A stretch of DNA of 35,510 nucleotides from Methyloversatilis universalis. GTDB lineage: Bacteria > Pseudomonadota > Gammaproteobacteria > Methylococcales > Methylococcaceae. The translations under genes were made by a program, and so were the position numbers. The stretch is taken from assembly GCA_020723665.1 (NCBI GenBank), contig DYIL01000035.1, forward strand, positions 1 to 35,510, given 5' to 3'. The notes beneath the pieces were generated by a model. It searched no databases. It worked only from the letters and a program-made list of their open reading frames with translations, and was not told the DNA's origin. Shown here piece by piece: positions 7,500 through 16,121 of this stretch. Every line of letters begins with the position of its first letter. The stretch's first letter is position 1.

Positions 7500-8378
7500 A
7501 TGCCCAGTCTACCCGTTTTACAAGTGTTACTAAGGGAACTTACCACCCGAGCACGCATCAGCCGAATACCCGAGCCGAAGCTGGTCATGGACGGCCCCGA
7601 CCAGGTAGCAGCCTTTGTGCATGCAGGACGAGAGGCTGGCGTGATGGCTCCGGTCTACCTATTCCACGGGGCCCAGATATGCGAAGTGATCAGGCCCGGA
7701 GATCAGGTCGTGGATTTGGCCTGCGGCCCGGCAACCCAACTGGCGATGGTTGCCCGCCTCAATCCGGAGACCCGATTTTTGGGTATCGATTTGTCCGAGG
7801 AAATGCTGGAACGCGCACACGCCTATATCGAGGAGCAGGGGCTGGACAACGTGGAACTGCGCAAGTCCGACATCTCCCGCCTCGAATCGCTCGAAGATGC
7901 CAGCGCCGATGCGGTGGTTTCCACCATGGCGCTGCACCATCTGCCGGATTTCGAGACGCTGGACAGGACCTTCGCCGAGATCGCCCGAATCCTGAAGCCA
8001 GGCGGGGGACTTTACCTGGTGGATTTCGGACGCTTGAAACGCGAGGACTCCATTCGTTATTTCGCCTACCAGTATGCCGACCGGCAGCCGGACGAGTTTA
8101 CGCTTGACTACCTACACTCACTGAAGGCGGCATTTTCGCTGGAGGACTTCAAGCGCGCTCGCTCGGCGCATCTAGAGGCGCATGCCGCAATCTATTCGAC
8201 GTTTCTGATGCCTTACATGGTGGCGATCAAGAGCGCTGCACGCAGGGCCGCGGATAGCGAGCTCAAACGGAACCTTGCGGCAATCCGTTCCCAGATGCCG
8301 CCGTACCATCAAAGGGATCTAAAGGATCTGACGACTTTTTTCCGGTTAGGCGGGCTAAAGTCCACGCTGCTACGGTAA
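7500..8378 (+). CDS. Class I SAM-dependent methyltransferase
   Basis: 292 residues from ATG 7500 (AGAGG about 10 nt upstream). Motif I is VVDLACGPATQL (about residues 70-81), followed by the acidic FLGIDLSEEML, then ALHHLPD and the post-motif segment ILKPGGGLYLVDFGRLK. This is the standard Rossmann methyltransferase order. The C-terminal part (about 185-292) is helical and charged and gives no substrate clue. The gene stands alone on the plus strand between two surface-protein genes and shares a bidirectional terminator with the large SdrD-like gene. Its substrate is not recognisable. Modification of a surface polymer, lipid or quinone is possible but unsupported. Confidence 0.82.
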   Translation: MPSLPVLQVLLRELTTRARISRIPEPKLVMDGPDQVAAFVHAGREAGVMAPVYLFHGAQICEVIRPGDQVVDLACGPATQLAMVARLNPETRFLGIDLSEEMLERAHAYIEEQGLDNVELRKSDISRLESLEDASADAVVSTMALHHLPDFETLDRTFAEIARILKPGGGLYLVDFGRLKREDSIRYFAYQYADRQPDEFTLDYLHSLKAAFSLEDFKRARSAHLEAHAAIYSTFLMPYMVAIKSAARRAADSELKRNLAAIRSQMPPYHQRDLKDLTTFFRLGGLKSTLLR

Positions 8379-8420
8379 AACCGCTTACGTTCTTGAAGAA
8401 GTCTTCGACTAGCCCGCCCC

Positions 8421-8454
8421 CGAAAAAAAAGGCGGTGTTGTTCACCGCCTTTAT
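8421..8454. terminator. Bidirectional terminator between convergent genes
   Basis: A 7-bp stem GGCGGTG / CACCGCC (8431-8437 / 8443-8449) is flanked by a run of eight A on the left and TTT on the right. It lies between the converging stops at 8378 and 8508. The minus-strand direction has the stronger T tract. Confidence 0.85.
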
Positions 8455-8507
8455 GAATACCGATAGGCTCCGAAACTCCGGGCATCCCTGCCCGGAGCAT
8501 CGAGAGC

Positions 8508-11500
8508 TTAGTTCAACGGACAGCCCTGCTCGTTGAAGGTCTCCAGTTGGTCCTTCAAAGCTTCATACGCTGCATCACTTCCGGGATAGACCGCGTTGAA
8601 GGCATTGATCACGTCGCCAACCGAACGGTCGTAGTTCACGTTCGGGCTGGCCGCATTGAGCAGTGCCGCGACCGTATGCCGTCCCAGCGCGTTGAGTCCG
8701 CCGCCGCCCAGCGCCAGTACGTCACGCAGCGACTTTCCGGGGAAAGCGTTCTCGAACACCGCCGAGAATAGCGTGGTCGGCGTGTACGGGGGCGTCCAGG
8801 AATCGAAATGCTGATGCTGCTTCCAATACCCGGGAGTACAGCCCTCCCCACCGCTGATTATTTCCTGATGGAGCCCGGCATCGACCGTCAGGTCGGTCTC
8901 ACCCGACACGAGCGCAACACAGGCGGTCTTGCCCGTCGTCGAATCGGCATCGCTGTCGACCGCGTCGTTGGCCCCTTGGTCCCGCGGGCTGAACACGAAG
9001 CCTGCGGGAGTCGTGCTCTTGTCGAACCGAACGTAGTAGTTGCCAGGCATCAGACTGGTGAAGCCGTAGAGCCCGTCGCCATCGGTGGTGGTGGTTCCTT
9101 GCAGTACGTCACCATTGCAATCGTAGAGATCAACGGCCACCCCGGCGATACCTCCTTCACCCGCATCCTGAATGCCATTGGCATTCAGATCGTTCCACAC
9201 CAGGTCACCCAATGCCGCGGATTGGTGGAAGCCCGCATCCACGGTCAGGTTGGTTTCGTCATGACCCAAAACTACGCACGATGTTTCACCGGTGGTCGGA
9301 CTGGCGTCACTATCCGCGGCATCGTTAGCCCCTTGGTCTTGCGGACTAGCAAAGCTGTAACCGCTCGGTTGTTCGAAGCGGACGTAATAGCTGCCTGCCG
9401 GCAGATTTTCGAACAGGTAGATTCCGTTGACGTCGGTAGTCTTGGTCGCCAGCGCATCGGTACTGCCGCACGCGAACAAGGCCACTTTCACGCCCGGAAT
9501 CCCCGGCTCACCCTGATCCTGAATGCCATCGGCGTTCAGGTCGTGCCAGGCAAAGTCACCCAGCCGCGAGAGTGCCGGCAGGTAGAGCCCCGCGTCAACC
9601 GTGAGATTGTTCTCGCCCGATTGGAGCGTGACGCAGGACGTGAGGCCGTTGGAATCCGCATCGCTGTCCCGGCCGTCGTCCGCACCCTGGTTCTGTGAAG
9701 CGAAGACATACCCATTCGGGGCCTTGAACCCTACGTAGTAGCTGCCCGGCATAAGGTCGTGGAAGCCGTAGACGCCCTCGCCGTCCGTGGTGGTGGCGGC
9801 GAGTTCGCTGCCGTCGCAGCCATAGAGCTTGACCTCCACGCCCGCGATGCCCGGTTCGCCTACATCCTGAATACCGTTTTGGTTTACGTCGTTCCAGACG
9901 AAGTCACCCAGCGACACCGGCTTGGAAAACCCTGCGTCCACCGTGCGATTGATCTCGCCGTCCGCCAGATCCACACAGGCCGTATCGCCGGTGTTCGGAT
10001 CGACGTCGCTGTCCAGGGCATCGTCGATACCCTGGTCGATCGGGCTCGAGTGAGCGTAACCCGCCGGCCGGTCGAAGCGCACGTAGTAGCTGCCCGCCAT
10101 GAGGTTCGCGAACAGGTAGTTGCCGTTCGAATCGGTCGTCGTATCAGCCAGCGGACTGGAACTGCCGCAGGCGAACAACGTCACGGAGGCGCCCGCGATA
10201 CCCGGCTCGTTGGCATCCTGTACGCCGTCTTTGTCCAGATCGTGCCAGACGAAATCGCCGATTTGGGCCTCTGCAGGCCGATAGAGACCACCATCGACCG
10301 TATCGTTGTTCTCGCCCGACGCGAGGGTGAGACAGCCAGTCTGCCCATTGGCCTGGGCGTTGCTATCCTTCGCGTCGTCGCCACCCTGGTTCTGCAGGGT
10401 GAAAACATACCCGTTCGGCGCCGTGAACGTCACGTAATAGCTGCCCGGCTTGAGGTCGTGGAAGCCGTAGACGCCATTGCCATCCGTGGCGGTAACGGCG
10501 AGTTCGCTGCCGCCGCAGGCATAGAGCTTGACCGTGACGTTCCCGATACCCGGCTCGCCAACATCCTGAACACCGTTCTGATTCGAGTCGTTCCAAACGA
10601 AATCACCCAGGGAAGCCGGGCAGTAGATGCCTGCGTCCACCGTCCGGTTAATCTCGCCGTCTGCAAGGGTCACCGGTCCGGTAGTGCCGTCCGGCCGCGC
10701 GTCGCTATCTTTCGCATCATCAACACCGACATTCGGAGCGGTAAAGGCGAAGTTGGCGTTCTTACCGCAATAATCGGCGGGTGGCATGAATTCCACGCAG
10801 TAGGTACCGCCCGGCAAGGCGTTGAACGTGCCGAACTGGTAGAATCCGTTGGCATCGGTGGGAGTGGTGGCAATTACCGCTCCGGTACAATTGCCGCCAA
10901 CATCCGGCGTACGCAGATTAACGGTCGCGCCGGGCACGCCTGCCTTACACTCTTCACCCGTGTCGCCTGCATCCCCCACAATGCCATTGCCATTGGTGTC
11001 GGCGCAGTCCTGGATCCCGTTCCCGTTCTGGTCGTTCCACAACCGGTCGCCCAACCGGCTGGTCAAAGCCCGTTGCGCATCCGCGTTGGCAATGACACGA
11101 ACGGACAATTGATAAAGCTGTCCCGGCTGTAAAGTATCGGTTTGGGCACGAAAGATCCCCGTGCTTGCCTGACCAGCCGCGTGAATGCCCGAATTGAGCG
11201 TGTCTCCGGGGAGTGGGGCATTCAAGCTTATCGTCGTATTCAAGGTGTACGGATCAGAGACCTCGCTGCCGCCGAAAATGCCGCTCGCCAGACTGCCGTC
11301 CGGGGACCAGGTAAAGACGGTCCTACCGTTATCCGAGAGATTCACGATGCTGAAAGTCACCTGATAAGCGGCTGTGGAAAAACCGGGGAATACCTCGCCG
11401 GCGCTAACAAAGGATTCCATGTAGGCGCGCGCGTCGAAGCTCAGGGTCAACGCCCCTGCCGTGCCGACGGTGAATTGACCGTTAAGATTGGTATTGGAGT

Positions 11501-11927
11501 CGGCAGAGCCGGAAGACTCTCCAACGGCGACGCCGGTATATACGCCGTTACCAATGTGTGCTCCTGCTGTCAGCGTGCCTGACCGGACCTGGTCCGCCGT
11601 AGCGAAGGTTGCCGTGGGCGCACCGGAGATCACCGGGAAAGTGTTCGCACCAACCTGTGGGCAATCCCCGGTACAGACCACGCGGAGATCCAGCACGTCG
11701 GTGTTGGACGTGCCGCCGGCATTATCGCTCGGCTGTCCGGTTAGGTCCGACTTTACGTCGCCAGTAGTCACCGGCGTAGCCAGACTGAGGTTAGCACCGG
11801 TAATCGTTAGATTATCTATATCGACGAAGGCGCTCGCACCCACGCCGGCGTGCAGCGGTCCGGACACGAGGAGACTCAGCAATCCGCTGACCGTCCATCG
11901 GACCGTCCTAGATGTTGGGGTGTGCAT
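8508..11927 (-). CDS. Large secreted protein: PEP-CTERM-like N-domain, six SdrD-B-like domains, GYWK C-domain
   Basis: 1139 residues. The signal peptide is about 1-27. Residues 28-290 are homologous to the PEP-CTERM protein at 6211-7158. Six SdrD-B/Cna-B-like domains follow (about 291-437, 439-553, 555-671, 672-786, 788-904, 905-1022), each with LGDxxWxDxNxxGIQDxxEPGI, a TTDxxGxYxFxxLxPGxYYVxF core and an end near TVDAGL. The Asp/Asn-rich DxNxxGxQD loops suggest calcium binding, as in known SdrD-B domains. Residues 1029-1139 form a CTPGYWKQH domain often found at the end of such proteins. No PEP-CTERM, LPXTG or other sorting tail is present, so it may be released or held non-covalently. The start is ATG 11927, with GGAG about 7 nt upstream and a sigma-54-like site at 12124-12139. 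It is probably a surface or matrix adhesin. Confidence 0.85.
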   Translation of the reverse strand: MHTPTSRTVRWTVSGLLSLLVSGPLHAGVGASAFVDIDNLTITGANLSLATPVTTGDVKSDLTGQPSDNAGGTSNTDVLDLRVVCTGDCPQVGANTFPVISGAPTATFATADQVRSGTLTAGAHIGNGVYTGVAVGESSGSADSNTNLNGQFTVGTAGALTLSFDARAYMESFVSAGEVFPGFSTAAYQVTFSIVNLSDNGRTVFTWSPDGSLASGIFGGSEVSDPYTLNTTISLNAPLPGDTLNSGIHAAGQASTGIFRAQTDTLQPGQLYQLSVRVIANADAQRALTSRLGDRLWNDQNGNGIQDCADTNGNGIVGDAGDTGEECKAGVPGATVNLRTPDVGGNCTGAVIATTPTDANGFYQFGTFNALPGGTYCVEFMPPADYCGKNANFAFTAPNVGVDDAKDSDARPDGTTGPVTLADGEINRTVDAGIYCPASLGDFVWNDSNQNGVQDVGEPGIGNVTVKLYACGGSELAVTATDGNGVYGFHDLKPGSYYVTFTAPNGYVFTLQNQGGDDAKDSNAQANGQTGCLTLASGENNDTVDGGLYRPAEAQIGDFVWHDLDKDGVQDANEPGIAGASVTLFACGSSSPLADTTTDSNGNYLFANLMAGSYYVRFDRPAGYAHSSPIDQGIDDALDSDVDPNTGDTACVDLADGEINRTVDAGFSKPVSLGDFVWNDVNQNGIQDVGEPGIAGVEVKLYGCDGSELAATTTDGEGVYGFHDLMPGSYYVGFKAPNGYVFASQNQGADDGRDSDADSNGLTSCVTLQSGENNLTVDAGLYLPALSRLGDFAWHDLNADGIQDQGEPGIPGVKVALFACGSTDALATKTTDVNGIYLFENLPAGSYYVRFEQPSGYSFASPQDQGANDAADSDASPTTGETSCVVLGHDETNLTVDAGFHQSAALGDLVWNDLNANGIQDAGEGGIAGVAVDLYDCNGDVLQGTTTTDGDGLYGFTSLMPGNYYVRFDKSTTPAGFVFSPRDQGANDAVDSDADSTTGKTACVALVSGETDLTVDAGLHQEIISGGEGCTPGYWKQHQHFDSWTPPYTPTTLFSAVFENAFPGKSLRDVLALGGGGLNALGRHTVAALLNAASPNVNYDRSVGDVINAFNAVYPGSDAAYEALKDQLETFNEQGCPLN
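9216..10613 (-). repeat. Tandem 699-bp duplication of an SdrD-B di-domain
   Basis: Codons for residues 439-671 and 672-904 form two units of exactly 233 codons. Domain 2 resembles domain 4 (LYxCxGSELA, VYGFHDL, APNGYVF) and domain 3 resembles domain 5 (LFACGS, YLFxNL, SPxDQG). DNA is also similar at a 699-nt offset, for example near 9742 and 10441. Confidence 0.85.
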
Positions 11928-12123
11928 GATTCAACTCCAAGATATTTATTGTTGTATTGCCGGACAGACGCTTCGCGTAGATACCTTCTATGACAAGCTT
12001 GCCAAAGGTCCAAACGGAAAGGCGAGTACATGCATCAAACCCGCAGGTGCTCGCAGCAATCTGAAGTGGCATACCGCACAGAAGCTCACAATTGGCTAGA
12101 TTTCTGCGCTTAACCGGCACTCA

Positions 12124-12139
12124 AGCAATATCTGCGCCG
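12124..12139 (-). promoter_or_regulatory. Putative sigma-54 (RpoN) -24/-12 promoter
   Basis: On the minus strand the sequence is CGGCGC-AGATA-TTGCT, 9 of 11 positions of TGGCAC-N5-TTGCW, with a perfect TTGCT and correct GG to GC spacing. It lies about 197 nt upstream of the large SdrD-like gene start. It parallels the site at 7247-7262 upstream of the related PEP-CTERM gene. By-eye match. Confidence 0.5.
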
Positions 12140-12216
12140 TTGATATAAATAGGCTTTTATTTCATCGGCTTACGGTACATTCGGCCAGCCTATTCAAGGC
12201 CGACGCAACGGGGTGT

Positions 12217-12248
12217 AAAAAAAACTGACTCGGCGCCCATGGCGCGCC
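12217..12248 (-). terminator. Possible distal terminator of prsT
   Basis: On the minus strand a short GGCGC / GCGCC stem (12244-12248 with 12232-12236) is followed seven bases later by eight T. The stem is only 5 bp and lies about 240 nt past the prsT stop, so support is weak. Confidence 0.3.
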
Positions 12249-12459
12249 AAAGTGTCGATTGCCGCAAGAGGGAAGAAAACAGCAATCGATTTTGACCGGG
12301 AATTAGACGGGGGGTTACTCGTTTGGATTAGCCGCTGCGGGATTTCCGAGCACCGGCCAACCACAACAAAAACGATTCCGTAAGGTAACCGGCGGCGGTT
12401 AAAACCCGTCAAGAAAGCTCTGCTCGACTCTGCGCTCAAAATAAACGTCCTGCGCGAGG

Positions 12460-12478
12460 TTGATCCAGAGCTTCCTTA
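12460..12478. repeat. Solitary right end of the inverted-terminal repeat family
   Basis: TTGATCCAGAGCTTCCTTA matches the right ends at 72-90, 21471-21490 and 29726-29744 with one or two changes, but no interior or left end accompanies it. It lies 11 nt past the prsT stop codon, in the same relation to a minus-strand gene as the full copies. Confidence 0.6.
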
Positions 12479-12489
12479 CAGAAAACCGC

Positions 12490-15303
12490 TCAATTCAGAG
12501 CGTTCTTTCCGTTCAGTGTTTTCAGGAGTGCTTCCGCCTCTTGCCGTTCAGGAAACATTCGCTTCGACTGCGTTAGATTTTTCAGAGTAGCGATGGCCTC
12601 CTGTTTAAGGCCATTCTTTTCCTGGGCAATGGCGAGGTGATACTGCACGGATGGTTCTTGGGGCGCCAGGGTCGCCGCTTCCTTAAGCAGTTGCAAGGCG
12701 CGCATAACATTCCGATTTTCTAGATTCACTACCGCCAAAGTGTCCATAACCTGGAAGGCTTTTGGAGCTTGCTCATACGCCTTCTCTGCATAGGCTAAGG
12801 CTTTTTCGGGATCCGTTTTCCGCATCAGCCAGGCTAGATCATTCAAGGCCATGATGCTTCTAGGATTAATTTCCAAAACCGTGGCAAGCTCCTTTTTGGC
12901 TTCCTCCTCCTTGCCTTGGACGAGGTAAAAACCAGAGCGCAAGTAGTGCACGGCAGCGTCTCGCGGGTACCGCTGGTTCCAGTCCTCCAAAGTCTTTAAC
13001 GCATTCGCTTCTTCGCCACTTTGCCATAGTGCAGTGGCAACATTCATGACCAAGGAACTGCTGGGAACCTTGGCTAATGCCGCGCGATAGCTTTCCGCCG
13101 CCTGCTTGGGTTGACCCTGCTGCATAGCCCACCAGCCCATAAGGCTCAGCACTTCCGGGTCGTCTGGATAATCCTTGGCCAGCTGGGCAAGCTGGCTTCG
13201 CACTTGCTCGGTTTTTTTCTCCATGGCCAGTAACTTGACCATGGCCAAGCGCGAAGGCAGAAACTTCGGGTCATTTTGCAATGCCCGCTCAAGCGCATTG
13301 CGCAAATTTTTCACGTCAGCATTTTCAGCATAGGCTTTGGCGAGTAGATATTGAGCCATAGCCGACTGAGGAACGATTTTTTCCAGGGCTTTTGCGGTCT
13401 CTAATGCACGGTTGCCTTGATTGGCCTCGAGCTGGGCCTCGGCTAAAACAGCTAGAAGTTCAGGATTATCAGGGTACCGCGAGCGCACTTCTTCAAGAAG
13501 AGTCTGGCTGCGTTCCGGCTGACCGAAACGCAGCCAGTAACGCGCTAACACCAGACGAGGCTCCAGCATCTCTGGTTTTTCACGGATGAGCGTGTCTAAA
13601 CGCCCCTCCATCTCTTTGAATTTACCTTCTCGAAGATCCAGCTCTGCCAGTCGAAGTTGCACCAAAGGATGCTTGGGATGGGTTTTAAGTGCCCCTTCAT
13701 AAAGACGGCGCACGTCATCGAACCGCTTGGCTTTATATGCCAGACGAGCCAAGTTTTCAGAGATCGCGAGATCTCCCGGGGATAACGTCAACGCCTGCTC
13801 AAGAACAGCCTTGGCTTTTTCCTCATCACCCAGACCTTCATACAGCAAGGCTTCGAGAACGAATGATACGGCCTGATCAGGCAGTTTCGCCTTCAACCGG
13901 TCGATGACTGCACGCGCGCGATCGAACTCCTTCGCCCGCATATGTGCCAATGCGATGATGATGTCCGCTTGCTCGAATTGAGGATCTTTTTCAAGAACGC
14001 CTTTTAGCACCTCCAGTCCCTGTTCATTTTGACCGTTGAGCAGTAGTCCAATGCCGAGACGGGTTTTGACGGCAGCCGATGTCGGTTCGAGTTCAGCAGC
14101 TTTTTGCAGGTACTTCAGGCCTTCCGAACTATTGCCGGAGGCAAATTCGATGTTCCCCATCAGATTCAGAGAAAAAGCATCAGACGGCTGGCTAAGAATA
14201 ACGGGCATCAATAACAACTTAGCAGCCCGAAAATCGCGCCGCTTGAACTTGACCAGCGCCAACATCTGATGTGCCTGTATGGAATTCGGCACCATCGCTT
14301 TGAAGCGCGCCAAGAGTTCTTCCGCCTGCTCGATACGGTTTTGCGTTAAATTGACAAGCCCCAGATAAAAGAGCGTGAAAGGATAACGATCATTGAGACT
14401 TAGGGACTGTTCCAACGAACTTTGCGCTTCAGGAAGCTTATTTTGCGCGATTTTTAGATATCCGTCGGCAAAATGGGTTAGGAAATACTTGGGCGCCTCT
14501 TTTTTTGCAACTTCGATATCGTCAGCCGCGCCCTCCAGATTTTTCAGCTCGACCCGAACCAAAGCCCTGTTTGCCCGATCGATATATTTCAGTCTTTGGT
14601 GTTCGATAGCCTTACCGTATGCGGCGTCTGCTTTCTCCAACTCACCTTTTACCTTGTAGAACGCTGCCAAAAGGCTCCAAGCTCTTCCGTCCTTTGGATC
14701 AAGTTCTGACGCTTCCTCAGCGAGTGCAATTGCCTTGTCTGTTTCGTGGTTCGCGCTCATCAACAATGCGTGTCCCAACTTCGCACGCGCCGAAGTCGGA
14801 TCAATTTGCAAAGATTTATCGTATTCCGTACGCGCGTTATCTAATTTGTTCAAGCCAAGCCAAGCATCACCACGGTAGGCAATCAAGGTTGCCTGCTCTT
14901 TCGCGCCCAGCGAAGATGGCGTATCTATTTCTATTTCATCCAGAATCTGCTGGTTCTTGCCTTGCGACAGCAAGGCCTCGGCAAGAGACAACAGGACGGC
15001 CTCGCGGGCTACGCCGAGCTCAATGGCTCGCCTGAGCTCCTTTTCAGCCGCGGCATCATCGCCCAGGGTGACATAGACCTCTCCCAAAAGCCGACGGGCC
15101 TCTGCATTACCTGGGTTCTTCTGCAATGCACTCTTCAGCTCGATAGAACCGGCACGAAAATCATTCTCGTCCAAAAATTCCTTTGCCTTGGCGACATGCT
15201 CGGTATCGGTGGCTTCGTGAAAAAGGTCGCAGCCTGTTAAAGCCAGCCCTAATGACAACGCAAGAAAGCGTTTACGCGATTTGCCGGTGAGCTTTTGGTT
15301 CAT
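12490..15303 (-). CDS. prsT: PEP-CTERM system TPR-repeat lipoprotein PrsT
   Basis: 937 residues, the usual size for PrsT. A lipoprotein signal peptide ends in LALTGC with lipidated Cys25. The rest is a near-continuous array of TPR repeats (for example NAEARRLLGEVYVTLGDDAAAE, and many later A...Y...G..E.A units). The opening AKEFLDENDFRAGSIELKSALQKNP is characteristic of PrsT. PrsT occurs with exosortase XrtA and exopolysaccharide genes and is thought to be a scaffold for PEP-CTERM protein or polysaccharide export. Position +2 after Cys25 is Asp, which in enterobacteria retains a lipoprotein in the inner membrane. AGGAA precedes the ATG by about 8 nt. Exosortase and EPS genes are not in this window, so the locus is only part of the system. 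Confidence 0.92.
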   Translation of the reverse strand: MNQKLTGKSRKRFLALSLGLALTGCDLFHEATDTEHVAKAKEFLDENDFRAGSIELKSALQKNPGNAEARRLLGEVYVTLGDDAAAEKELRRAIELGVAREAVLLSLAEALLSQGKNQQILDEIEIDTPSSLGAKEQATLIAYRGDAWLGLNKLDNARTEYDKSLQIDPTSARAKLGHALLMSANHETDKAIALAEEASELDPKDGRAWSLLAAFYKVKGELEKADAAYGKAIEHQRLKYIDRANRALVRVELKNLEGAADDIEVAKKEAPKYFLTHFADGYLKIAQNKLPEAQSSLEQSLSLNDRYPFTLFYLGLVNLTQNRIEQAEELLARFKAMVPNSIQAHQMLALVKFKRRDFRAAKLLLMPVILSQPSDAFSLNLMGNIEFASGNSSEGLKYLQKAAELEPTSAAVKTRLGIGLLLNGQNEQGLEVLKGVLEKDPQFEQADIIIALAHMRAKEFDRARAVIDRLKAKLPDQAVSFVLEALLYEGLGDEEKAKAVLEQALTLSPGDLAISENLARLAYKAKRFDDVRRLYEGALKTHPKHPLVQLRLAELDLREGKFKEMEGRLDTLIREKPEMLEPRLVLARYWLRFGQPERSQTLLEEVRSRYPDNPELLAVLAEAQLEANQGNRALETAKALEKIVPQSAMAQYLLAKAYAENADVKNLRNALERALQNDPKFLPSRLAMVKLLAMEKKTEQVRSQLAQLAKDYPDDPEVLSLMGWWAMQQGQPKQAAESYRAALAKVPSSSLVMNVATALWQSGEEANALKTLEDWNQRYPRDAAVHYLRSGFYLVQGKEEEAKKELATVLEINPRSIMALNDLAWLMRKTDPEKALAYAEKAYEQAPKAFQVMDTLAVVNLENRNVMRALQLLKEAATLAPQEPSVQYHLAIAQEKNGLKQEAIATLKNLTQSKRMFPERQEAEALLKTLNGKNALN

Positions 15304-15437
15304 AAGTCGTTCCTAACTCAGCTAAAGGAAGATAGAGGCGGCTGATTAAAACAGCTTTATTAATTGGTAATAATCGGAAAGAATGGCGTATCTATAGGTG
15401 ATATCAACTCGCGTTAGCGAAACCCGACCGCTCCCGC

Positions 15438-16121
15438 TTATTTTCTGCGAGCAACAACCACTCCATCCCGTATCGGGTTGACGAACGCATCGAATTCCGG
15501 ATCGTTGAAGATGAGCCGGTTGTGCTCGCGAATGGCATCCGTCCAGCCCGGCACGATGTCGACCGGGTTTTCGACCGTCACGCGGCCATGCCACAAAACG
15601 TTGTCCGCAATGTAGAGCCCACCCGGACGGATACGCTCCCGCGCGAGGCGCCACACTTCGGGGTAGTCGCCCTTGTCCACGTCGTTGTAGCAGATATCGA
15701 ATTCGCCTTCGGTAGCCTGGAAGACGGTCTGGGCAAAGCCGGTTCGGAAATCGACGCGATCCCATAGCCCGGCTTTGCTGAGAAAATATTCCGCTTTTGC
15801 ACGATTGTTCGCATCGCCGTCGGTACAGATCACTTGACCGGTCGACCCAACGGCCTCCGCAAACCAATAAGCGGAATAACCAAAGCCGCTGCCGAATTCG
15901 AAAATGCGTTTCGCTCCGATGCTTTTGGCAACGGTTTTCAGGAACAATCCCACCAACCGCCCGACGATCGGAAAGTTTTGCTGCCGGGCCAATTCTTCCA
16001 TTTCCAGGGGAACCGGTGCGTCGGTCGAACCGGCGAGGTCGGTCAAGTAACGTTCGATGTCCGGATGCACCGGCGACAGTACGCTAGGATTCGGTGCAGT
16101 GGGATCTGTGAGGTCGCTCAT
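15438..16121 (-). CDS. O-methyltransferase, caffeoyl-CoA/family 3 type
   Basis: 227 residues from ATG 16121, which has GGGAG 8 nt upstream; a GTG at 16130 would put the ribosome site almost on the start. Features include IFEFGSGFGYSAYWFAEA (SAM motif I, about 76-93), an acidic CTDGD at the end of strand 2, and YNDVDKGDYPEVW, which corresponds to the metal-binding and SAM-contacting DADK-Y segment of family 3 methyltransferases. GGLYIADNVLWHGRV matches the conserved downstream strand, including the Asp-Asn pair. Family members methylate catechol-type hydroxyls using a divalent metal. It is transcribed toward prsT, 134 nt apart, probably from its own promoter. The natural substrate is unknown. 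Confidence 0.88.
   Translation of the reverse strand: MSDLTDPTAPNPSVLSPVHPDIERYLTDLAGSTDAPVPLEMEELARQQNFPIVGRLVGLFLKTVAKSIGAKRIFEFGSGFGYSAYWFAEAVGSTGQVICTDGDANNRAKAEYFLSKAGLWDRVDFRTGFAQTVFQATEGEFDICYNDVDKGDYPEVWRLARERIRPGGLYIADNVLWHGRVTVENPVDIVPGWTDAIREHNRLIFNDPEFDAFVNPIRDGVVVARRK

Larger units (their letters stand above)
11928..12489. other. 562-nt intergenic region upstream of the SdrD-like gene
   Basis: No convincing gene. It contains the sigma-54-like site (12124-12139), a weak terminator-like structure for prsT (12217-12248), and an isolated end of the inverted-terminal repeat family (12460-12478). The rest shows nothing recognisable. Confidence 0.55.

Noticed and set aside
8508..11000. 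Regularly spaced repeats suggestive of a CRISPR array
   Set aside because: The period is about 345-350 nt, follows codons, and encodes SdrD-B-like domains. There are no short identical repeats with unique spacers and no cas genes.
9759..11132. Long plus-strand open frame (457 codons), plus others at 8808-9698 and 11488-12099
   Set aside because: They are antisense shadows of the repetitive SdrD-like gene. Their open length follows from the biased, repeated codons, and they show no domain, signal peptide or ribosome site.
12055..12075. TGCCAC...TTGC on the minus strand as another sigma-54 promoter
   Set aside because: The -24 GG is missing and the spacing is one base too long. The site at 12124-12139 fits better.
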